From an uncultured Pseudorhodobacter sp. (GTDB lineage: Bacteria; Pseudomonadota; Alphaproteobacteria; Rhodobacterales; Rhodobacteraceae), in contig CAMFIX010000259.1 of NCBI GenBank assembly GCA_945952425.1, positions 1-5,044 on the forward strand: a stretch of 5,044 bases of DNA, written 5' to 3'. The notes beneath the pieces were generated by a model. The model was not told the DNA's origin. It worked only from the letters and a program-made list of their open reading frames with translations, and made no database searches. Shown here in pieces: positions 1 through 5,044 of the stretch. A program made the translations under genes and the position numbers. Every line of letters starts with the position of its first letter. Positions within the stretch are counted from its first letter, which is position 1.

Positions 1-46
1 AGATCATGCCTAGTCTCGTGGGCTCGGAGATGTGTATAAGAGACAG
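1..46 (+). other. Illumina Nextera i7 library adapter (non-genomic)
   Basis: These bases are sequencing-library DNA, not chromosome. Positions 1-4 (AGAT) match the end of the P7 flow-cell primer. Positions 5-12 (CATGCCTA) are an 8-base i7 index, which I recognise as the reverse complement of Nextera index N706. Positions 13-46 match the 34-base Nextera read-2 adapter, ending in the 19-base Tn5 mosaic end at 28-46 (AGATGTGTATAAGAGACAG). Genomic sequence therefore starts at 47. Read in frame from position 6, the adapter gives the peptide SLVGSEMCIRDR, and its reverse complement gives LLYTSPSPRD, both well-known database contaminants. Any protein predicted to begin or end inside this segment is an artefact. 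Confidence 0.97.
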
Positions 47-1980
47 GCACCATCGTCGAGGGCGAGGCTTTGTTCAACGACGCCGCCGCCATCGCCATGT
101 TCGGGCTCTTCCTCGACATGGTTCTGAACGGCTCTGGTTTCGACCTTCTGACGGCGGGGCGACAGTTCCTGCTGACGCTGATCGGCGGCGCGGCTTTCGG
201 CTATGTGCTGGCGCGGATTTGCGGCTGGCTGATCGGCGTCCTGCAGGATTCGGTCACGACCGAGGTCACGCTGACCATCGCCCTGGCCTATATCACCTTC
301 GTCGTCGGCAACGAGGTCTTGGGCATCTCCGGCGTGGTCGCCACGGTCACCGCGGCCATCGTCATCGGCACGCTCGGGCGGACAAGGGTTTCGCCGGGGT
401 CGTGGGAGGTGCTGAAATCGGTCTGGGAACATCTGGATTTCTGGGCGACCTGCCTGATCTTCGTGACCTCCGCCATGTATGTGCCGCAGGCGCTGTCTTC
501 CTTCGACTGGGGCGATGCCCTGAATGTCGCGGTCGTCTTTGCCGCGGCGCTTTTCGCGCGGGGGCTGGTGATCTGGGGTCTTCTGCCCTCTTTCGCGGTG
601 ATCGGCGCGTCCGAGCCGCTGAGCCAGGGGTACAAGGCGGTGCTTTGGTGGGGGGGGATGCGCGGCGCGGTCACCATCGCGCTGGCGCTCGCCACCGCGG
701 CGACCGAGGGCATTCCGGGGCCCTTGGGTCACATGGTCGTCTCGACCGCCATCGGCTATGTCATCGCGACGCTGGTCGTCAACGGGCTGACCCTGCGGCC
801 AGTGATGAATGCGCTGAAGCTGGACAAGCTGGGCGAACATGACCGGGCGATCCGCAACCGCATCCGGCTTTTGGCGCGGCGGCGGGTGATGAGCGAGCTG
901 GAAGGCGTCATGGCCGTCCTGGGGCCCGGCGGCGAAGAGATCATCCGCTCGGTCCTGCCCAATGCCAGGGATGCCCTGCGCTTTGCCGATCTCGACCCCG
1001 AGCGGCGGCTTTACATGGCGCTGGATGTCTGGTGCCACCACGAATACGAGGCGATCCTCGGCGCGCGGGAAAAGGGCGTCCTGTCGCGCCGCCATGCCGA
1101 TACGATGCGCCACCAGGCCGACCGCTTCCAGCAGGCGCTGCGTTCGGTCGGCGCCGAGGGCTATCGCGCCGAGATCGAGCGTCACCGCACCGTGCCCATG
1201 ACGCTGCGGCTGGCCTTCCGGGTCTATCGGCTGACCGGCTGGCAGCGCCCGCTGACCGAGGCGATCAGCGACCGGCTGGGGCATCTTCTGGGCGAGACGA
1301 TCATCCTGTCCGAGCTGATGAAGGGCGCCAAGGACCGCGGCGACCGGCTGTTCCTGCATGAAACCGCCGACGAGCTGCGCAAGATGCTGGCCGCGCGGCT
1401 GGCGCATGTCGAGGCCGAGACCCGCTCGCTCGACCGCGCCTTCCCCGAGTTCTCCACCGCGATGCGGCGTCGCCAGATGGCCCTGATCGCGCTGGGGCTG
1501 GTGGAAAGCGAGTTCCGCAAGCACCTGTCGGAATCGACCATCTCGGCCGATGTCTTCGACGACCTGGAGGGCGAGCGGCGCGACATGGCGGGCAAGTTCG
1601 CCCGCACGCCCGACCTGAAGCTCGCCGGCGCGATCCGCAAACGCACGGCCGAGATGTTGCACAACGTCAAACCGGGCGGCCTTGGCGCAGGGCTGTTTCG
1701 CAAGGCGCAGGCCGCGACCTATTTGGCCTATCCGGGCGAGTGGCTGGAGATGGGGCGTTTCCCCGGCAAGCTCTTTTGCGTCATCACCGGCACGGTGCAG
1801 GCGCAATGCGACGGGACGACGGTGGCGCTGGCCGAGGGCGATGTCTTCGGCGCGGGCGAGCTGCCCGACCGTTGCCACCGCGCGCAACGGGCGATGGCCA
1901 CGGGCTATGCCAGCCTCGCCCTGGTCGAGGCGGCGAGTTTCGTCCGCAAGCCCCGGCCGCACAAGGCGAAGGCCGAGTAA
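47..1980 (+). CDS. CPA1/NhaP-type cation:proton antiporter with cNMP-binding-like C-terminus (5' partial)
   Basis: An inner-membrane Na+(K+)/H+ antiporter of the CPA1 family, used for pH and cation homeostasis. The frame is open from the first genomic codon (49), so the N-terminus is missing and the TTG at 70 is not a real start. Numbering from codon 49, residues 3-11 (VEGEALFND) form the family motif with the Asn-Asp ion-site pair (N10, D11). Roughly seven hydrophobic segments follow up to about residue 260. They include ARGLVIWG and the hallmark WWGGMRGAVTIALAL (from residue 200), encoded across a run of eight G at 650-657 with the frame intact. Residues about 265-540 are charged, helical and cytosolic. 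Residues about 555-635 look like a degenerate cyclic-nucleotide-binding beta-roll (FCVITGTVQAQ, LAEGDVFGAGEL). About 150-170 N-terminal residues and several membrane helices are probably lost at the contig end. The fold is clear; ion preference and ligand are not. Confidence 0.9.
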
Positions 1981-2087
1981 AGCGCGCCCGAATCACCCCT
2001 CACGGCGGCCGGGAAACCCGCTTCCCTGCGGTCGCTGCACAAGAGAACACCCTTCTCCCTCGAGGCCGGAAAAAACACGTGTAAGTT

Positions 2088-2105
2088 AGTCGTTTTTTTA
2101 CGACG
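2088..2105. promoter_or_regulatory. Inverted repeat, candidate operator upstream of the 2146 gene
   Basis: AGTCGT, six T, then ACGACG: the inner five base pairs (GTCGT/ACGAC, 2089-2093 and 2100-2104) are perfectly complementary and the outermost pair mismatches. It lies 41 bp before the TTG start at 2146, within an AT-rich island (about 2070-2100) that stands out from the GC-rich surroundings. The same hexamer AGTCGT recurs in a palindrome upstream of tauA. An 8-bp palindrome ACACGTGT (2075-2082) sits just upstream. A regulator site is an inference. No -35/-10 pair near consensus could be placed with confidence. Confidence 0.35.
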
Positions 2106-2132
2106 GCTCTGGCATGCTGTCCCGACGCCCGC

Positions 2133-2140
2133 AAAGGAGG
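2133..2140 (+). promoter_or_regulatory. Ribosome binding site fixing the TTG start at 2146
   Basis: AAAGGAGG is a near-perfect anti-16S match with five bases between it and TTG (2146-2148). The nearby ATG at 2156 is out of frame with the long open frame, and no in-frame ATG or GTG lies close by. This site therefore supports TTG as the start codon. Confidence 0.75.
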
Positions 2141-2145
2141 CCCCC

Positions 2146-3153
2146 TTGTCGCATCATGACCTCGCCCTGAACGCGCCCGAGCCGGTCGCCCCCAACCTGG
2201 CCGACCTTGCGCCCCAGGCGCTGAATGGCGCCGCCGCGGCGTTGCTCTGGCCGCTGTTGCACCCGGACGAGCCTGGGGCCGATGCGACCGACCGCCGTCT
2301 CGTCGCGGCCTTTGCCGAGGCCTTGCGCGCCGAGGACGGCCCGGCACAGCGTATCCTGGCGGCGGGCCCGGGCGGGGCAGGGCTCTTGCGGCTGATCCGG
2401 ATCGAGGCCGAGGGCGCCTCGCGGCCGGGCATCTACGGCAGGCTTTCGGGCCATGCGACGGCGCATGACCTCGATGGGCCGATCTGGCGCGCCGATGCCG
2501 ACCTGCGCGCCGCGCTCGGGCCGCGCCGCGCCGCCGCGCTGGAATTTGCCCATGTCCTGGCCACCCATCCCGCCGACCAGTCGCGCGCCGAGATGCTGGC
2601 CGCGGGCTGGTCGGCGGCCGAGACCGAGACGCTGGCCCGCGTCGTCCTGTTGGCCGTGCTGGCGGGGGGCGGGCTGCCTGTCCCGGCGGCCACTGCGCAG
2701 CGCCCCGCGCCGGAGCCCGCCCCCGACCTCTGTCGCCGCGCCGCCCTCCGGCTCGACCGGGTGCTGGCGGCCACCGATCCCAGCGACCTGGACCTCGCCG
2801 TCCACAACCTGCGCGCCACCCTCGCCGCGCTGGAGCCCGCAGCCGAAGCCGACCCCGCGCTGGCGCTTCTGCTCTGGCGTCTGCGCATCGTCGACCGCGC
2901 CTTCGGGGCCGAGCTCGTGACCGGCTTTGCCCGCCTGCAGGCCCTGACCGACCAGCTGCTCGCCCAGCCCGAGATCGTGGCGACCCTGCCCGATGCCGGC
3001 CCTTTCGTCGCCCAGCTGGCCGCGGCGCGCACCGCCGTCACCCACCCCGACCTCTCGCGCCTTTGGGCCCGCGCCTTCGGAGAGAACCGGATTCCCCAAG
3101 GCCGCCCAAGAACGGAAATCCATCTCCTTGGCAGGGCCGTCGTCCTCCGTTAG
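2146..3153 (+). CDS. Uncharacterised protein, CMD/AhpD-like N-terminal region
   Basis: A 335-residue, Ala/Leu-rich, all-helical, probably cytosolic protein with no signal peptide or membrane span, and not firmly recognised. Residues about 100-175 resemble carboxymuconolactone decarboxylase/AhpD-like proteins such as the Avi_7170 type often found near sulfonate genes: RLSGHATAHDLDG, then FAHVLATHPADQSRAEMLAAGWSAAE-like spacing and a hydrophobic helix. The AhpD CxxC is absent; the only cysteine is C196, so peroxidase chemistry of that type is not expected. A Pro/Ala linker (about 176-195) leads to a second helical region (about 196-312) that I cannot assign. The start is TTG, supported by a strong ribosome site. 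It lies 30 bp upstream of epsC and is probably co-transcribed with it, suggesting a role in sulfur or cysteine metabolism. The last ~24 codons use many A/T-ending codons, unlike the rest. The gene call is solid; the family is tentative. Confidence 0.8.
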   Translation: MSHHDLALNAPEPVAPNLADLAPQALNGAAAALLWPLLHPDEPGADATDRRLVAAFAEALRAEDGPAQRILAAGPGGAGLLRLIRIEAEGASRPGIYGRLSGHATAHDLDGPIWRADADLRAALGPRRAAALEFAHVLATHPADQSRAEMLAAGWSAAETETLARVVLLAVLAGGGLPVPAATAQRPAPEPAPDLCRRAALRLDRVLAATDPSDLDLAVHNLRATLAALEPAAEADPALALLLWRLRIVDRAFGAELVTGFARLQALTDQLLAQPEIVATLPDAGPFVAQLAAARTAVTHPDLSRLWARAFGENRIPQGRPRTEIHLLGRAVVLR

Positions 3154-3166
3154 CCATCGGGGGGTC

Positions 3167-3175
3167 AGGAAAGGA
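3167..3175 (+). promoter_or_regulatory. Ribosome binding site of epsC
   Basis: AGGAAAGGA ends eight bases before ATG 3184, favouring that start over the in-frame ATG at 3193. The site sits largely in the loop of a small 4-bp hairpin (GGTC 3163-3166 with GACC 3174-3177), too weak to claim as a switch. Confidence 0.6.
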
Positions 3176-3183
3176 CCGCAGCG

Positions 3184-4080
3184 ATGGACAGGATGGGTGC
3201 CGAGCCGGAGCTTTTGACGATCAGCGCGGTGGCAGAGCGCTTGCGGTTGATCCGGATGGTCTCGCAGCAGCGGCGCTACAAGGGGCGCGCGACGCCCGAG
3301 CTGCCCTCGCGCCCCGAGGTCATCGGCCTGGCCGACCAAGTGATCTCGGCGCTCTATCCGCGCCATTTCGGGCCCGCGGGCCTGACCCTGGCCGAAACCG
3401 ACGCCTATGTGCTGCAAAGCCTGGCCCAGGTGCAGACCCGCCTGACCCGGCAGGCCTGGTTGGAGCTTTGCCTCGCGGAGCCGCAGCCCGAGCCCCGCGC
3501 CGCCCGTATCGCCGAACGTTTCATCTCCTCGCTCGTCCGCTTGCGCGACCTGCATGACACCGACATCGCCGCGGCCTTCGCGGGCGACCCTTCGGCGAAA
3601 AGCCTGGACGAGGTGGTCTTCTGCTTCCCCGGTGTCGCCGCGGTGCTGCGCCACCGGCTGGCGCACGAGCTTTGCAAGCTCGGCGTCCCGATGATCGCCC
3701 GCATTCTGGCCGAGCACGCCCATTCCACCACCGGCATCGACATCAACCCGGGCGCCGAGATCGGCCCGGCCTTCTTCATCGACCACGGCACCGGCGTGGT
3801 GATCGGCGAAACCGCGGTGATCGGGCGGAACGTGCGGCTTTACCAGCATGTGACCCTGGGGGCCAAGCGCTTCGAGGACGACGGCGAGGGCGGGCTGGTG
3901 AAGGGCCAGCCGCGCCATCCCGTGGTCGAGGACGATGTGGTGATCTATGCCGGGGCGACGATCCTGGGGCGGATCACCATCGGCAAGGGTTCGGTCATCG
4001 GCGGTGGGGTCTGGCTGACCCGCAGCCTGGCGCCCGGCAGCGTCGTGACCCAGGCCCTGCCCGAACAGCGCCAGGCCTGA
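3184..4080 (+). CDS. epsC: Serine O-acetyltransferase, EpsC type
   Basis: A cytosolic enzyme that acetylates L-serine with acetyl-CoA to O-acetyl-L-serine, the committed step of cysteine synthesis before sulfide addition by CysK/CysM. The protein has 298 residues. The N-terminal helical domain (about 1-175) ends in AHELCKLGVPMIARILAEHA, typical of the long EpsC-like branch. A left-handed beta-helix of hexapeptide repeats follows (about 180-290: TGIDINPGAEIG, VVIGETAVIG, YAGATILGRITIG). The active-site Asp-His pair is D200-H201 in FIDHGTG, and the second conserved histidine is H245 in PRHPVVEDDV. The stretch KRFEDDGEGGLVKGQ is the insertion that separates EpsC from classical CysE. The C-terminal tail after the helix is short (about 15 residues), so feedback inhibition by cysteine cannot be judged. 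It follows the unknown gene by 30 bp. An unlinked tauA follows, consistent with a sulfur-assimilation locus. Confidence 0.93.
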   Translation: MDRMGAEPELLTISAVAERLRLIRMVSQQRRYKGRATPELPSRPEVIGLADQVISALYPRHFGPAGLTLAETDAYVLQSLAQVQTRLTRQAWLELCLAEPQPEPRAARIAERFISSLVRLRDLHDTDIAAAFAGDPSAKSLDEVVFCFPGVAAVLRHRLAHELCKLGVPMIARILAEHAHSTTGIDINPGAEIGPAFFIDHGTGVVIGETAVIGRNVRLYQHVTLGAKRFEDDGEGGLVKGQPRHPVVEDDVVIYAGATILGRITIGKGSVIGGGVWLTRSLAPGSVVTQALPEQRQA

Positions 4081-4089
4081 GTCGATCCC

Positions 4090-4126
4090 GGCCGCCCTTC
4101 GGGGAAATTCCTTCTCTGCCGCGGCC
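4090..4126 (+). terminator. Possible weak terminator after epsC
   Basis: GGCCGC (4090-4095) is complementary to GCGGCC (4121-4126), and the intervening loop holds a mini-hairpin CCC-TTCG-GGG with a stable UUCG-type tetraloop (4095-4104). It lies 10 bp after the epsC stop, where a terminator would fit. There is no T-run directly after the stem, so intrinsic termination is uncertain; in GC-rich DNA such stems also arise by chance. Confidence 0.25.
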
Positions 4127-4153
4127 CCTGTCCAGCGCATCCTTTCGGCTTTT

Positions 4154-4190
4154 GGCTTGGTCTTTGGAATGGCCTCTGGCCGCGGCTTGG
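4154..4190. repeat. Direct repeat GGCTTGG, 30 bp apart, upstream of tauA
   Basis: GGCTTGG occurs at 4154-4160 and again at 4184-4190, exactly 30 bp start to start, close to three helical turns. Extra TTTGG units lie near the first copy. The second copy overlaps TTGGCA (4187-4192), a 5/6 match to a -35 box, but no good -10 box lies 16-18 bp downstream. This could be an activator site for tauA; the assignment is speculative. Confidence 0.2.
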
Positions 4191-4207
4191 CATAGGTTGC
4201 CGCAATA

Positions 4208-4224
4208 ACGACTGCATAAGTCGT
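4208..4224. promoter_or_regulatory. 17-bp palindrome, candidate tauA operator
   Basis: ACGACT-GCATA-AGTCGT is a perfect 6-bp inverted repeat with a 5-bp centre. It lies 33 bp before the tauA start, in the most AT-rich part of this gap and close to where a -10 box would be expected (CATAAG at 4215-4220 lies inside it). The position suits a repressor or a LysR/GntR-type regulator site. The half-site AGTCGT also occurs in the inverted repeat at 2088-2105. Which protein binds it cannot be told from the sequence. Confidence 0.4.
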
Positions 4225-4245
4225 GATAAATCATCCCGCAAGATC

Positions 4246-4252
4246 AAGGAGA
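4246..4252 (+). promoter_or_regulatory. Ribosome binding site of tauA
   Basis: AAGGAGA lies five bases before ATG 4258. It fixes the start directly ahead of an intact secretion signal. Confidence 0.7.
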
Positions 4253-4257
4253 TCGAG

Positions 4258-5044
4258 ATGAAACGCCTTTTGGGCCAAGCCCTTCTTGGCCTGTCGCTGG
4301 CCGCGGCCCCCCTCGCCGCCATGGCCGAGGTCAAGGAAATCACCGTGGCCTATTTCCTGGAATGGCCCCTGCCGTTCGAGCGCGCCAAGGTCGAGGGCAC
4401 GTTCGAAAAGGCGCTGGGCGTCAAGGTCAACTGGCGCAGCTTCGACACCGGCGTGGCCATGTCGGCCGCCGCCGCCTCGGGCGATGTGCAGTTCCTGGTC
4501 AGCCAGGGCGTGCCGCCCTTCGTCACCGCGACTTCGGCGGGGCAGGATCTGAAGGCCATCGACATCGCGGTCAGCTATTCCGACAACGACAATTGCGTGG
4601 CGCGCAAGGATCTGGAGATCACCAAGGACAATGCCGCGACCGAGCTGAAGGGCAGACGGGTCGGCGTGCCGCTGGGCACCGCGGCGCATTACGGCTTTCT
4701 CAAGCAGATCGAGCATTTCGGGCTGACGGCCGACCAGCTGCAGATCGTCGACCTGACCCCGCCGGATGCGGCGGCGGCGCTGGCGCAGGGCAATATCGAC
4801 GTGTTCTGCGGCTGGGGCGGCTCGCTCGCCCGCGCCAAGGAATACGGCAACATCCTGTTGACCGGGGCCGAGAAAGAGGCGCTGGGCATCCGCATCTTCG
4901 ACGTGATCTCGACGCCGGGCGCCTTTGCCTCGGAAAACCCCGACCTGGTGGCGAAATTCCTGAAGGTGGTGAACGACGAGAACAAGGCCTATGCCACCGA
5001 CCCCGCGCCTTTCGTTCCGGTGCTGGCCAAGGATTCCGGGCTGG
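4258..5044 (+). CDS. tauA: Taurine/sulfonate ABC transporter periplasmic binding protein (3' partial)
   Basis: The soluble receptor of a TauABC-type importer, which captures taurine or a related sulfonate in the periplasm and hands it to the membrane permease. 262 residues are visible with no stop; family members are about 320-340, so roughly the last fifth is missing. A classic Sec signal peptide covers residues 1-23 (KR, hydrophobic core, AMA before E24). The mature protein starts with ITVAYFLEW, followed by SFDTGVAMSAAAASGDVQF, the family stretch SYSDNDNCVAR (106-116), the lobe motif VGVPLGTAAHYGFLKQ (about 135-150) and DVFCGWGG (181-188). These match the SsuA/TauA branch of the NMT1-like type II binding fold, closest to alphaproteobacterial TauA. 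A 177-bp leader with a palindrome suggests its own promoter, and tauB/tauC would be expected just beyond the window. Whether taurine serves as sulfur, carbon or nitrogen source is not visible. Confidence 0.9.
   Translation, partial: MKRLLGQALLGLSLAAAPLAAMAEVKEITVAYFLEWPLPFERAKVEGTFEKALGVKVNWRSFDTGVAMSAAAASGDVQFLVSQGVPPFVTATSAGQDLKAIDIAVSYSDNDNCVARKDLEITKDNAATELKGRRVGVPLGTAAHYGFLKQIEHFGLTADQLQIVDLTPPDAAAALAQGNIDVFCGWGGSLARAKEYGNILLTGAEKEALGIRIFDVISTPGAFASENPDLVAKFLKVVNDENKAYATDPAPFVPVLAKDSGL

Noticed and set aside
650..657. Run of eight G as a possible frameshift in the antiporter
   Set aside because: The frame through the run yields the intact family motif WWGGMRGAV, so no indel is indicated.
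6..842. 278-codon + strand frame starting in the adapter
   Set aside because: It begins with the adapter peptide SLVGSEMCIRDR and continues as an Arg/His/Gly-rich out-of-frame reading of the antiporter.
10..1962. 650-codon open frame on the - strand opposite the antiporter
   Set aside because: It is the shadow of a high-GC gene: low-complexity, Arg/Gly/Asp/His/Gln-rich translation with no domain pattern, and its C-terminal end (LLYTSPSPRD) is adapter. The + strand carries clear CPA1 motifs.
2008..2029. Hairpin GGGAA-ACCCGC-TTCCC as an antiporter terminator
   Set aside because: A 5-bp stem plus a mismatch-interrupted 2-bp extension, with no following T-run; too weak to call in GC-rich DNA.
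3096..3131. CCAAGG ... CCTTGG inverted repeat near the end of the unknown gene, considered as a leader RNA or riboswitch for epsC
   Set aside because: Only a 6-bp stem with a 24-base loop inside coding sequence; no riboswitch core or T-box features seen.
2098..4140. 680-codon open frame on the - strand opposite the unknown gene and epsC
   Set aside because: It spans two well-supported + strand genes and their gap, has shadow composition and lacks recognisable motifs, while epsC on the + strand is unambiguous.
4187..4201. Sigma-54 promoter-like string TTGGCATAGGTTGCC upstream of tauA
   Set aside because: The GG and GC elements are separated by 8 bases rather than the required 10, so it does not fit the -24/-12 spacing.

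Overview
The window looks like the end of a contig from a high-GC alphaproteobacterium, most likely a Paracoccus-like member of the Rhodobacteraceae. Three things point there: G+C near two-thirds by eye with strongly GC-biased third codon positions, an EpsC-type serine acetyltransferase, and a TauA of the type familiar from that group. The lineage is an inference from protein style, not from a marker gene. The first 46 bases are not genomic: they match an Illumina Nextera i7 library adapter (end of P7, an 8-base index, read-2 transposon end).

Layout, all genes on the + strand: (1) 1-46 adapter; (2) 47-1980, the C-terminal part of a CPA1/NhaP-type cation:proton antiporter with a long cytosolic tail ending in a cyclic-nucleotide-binding-like fold; (3) 1981-2145, a gap with an AT-rich island and small palindromes; (4) 2146-3153, an unrecognised 335-residue protein whose first half resembles a carboxymuconolactone-decarboxylase/AhpD-like helical domain without the redox CxxC; (5) 3184-4080, serine O-acetyltransferase EpsC, 30 bp downstream and probably in the same operon; (6) 4081-4257, a gap with a possible terminator and a 17-bp palindrome; (7) 4258-5044, the N-terminal 262 residues of a taurine/sulfonate ABC-transporter periplasmic binding protein, cut by the window end.

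Genes 4 to 7 read as a sulfur-acquisition neighbourhood. TauA would capture taurine or another sulfonate in the periplasm. EpsC would make O-acetyl-L-serine, the carbon acceptor for reduced sulfur in cysteine synthesis. The unknown protein sits directly upstream of epsC. The two intergenic regions share the hexamer AGTCGT/ACGACT within short inverted repeats, which could mean a common regulator; this is the most testable regulatory lead. The antiporter appears to be an unrelated upstream gene. I found no rRNA, tRNA, CRISPR array, insertion sequence or clear signature of a new defence or mobile system.
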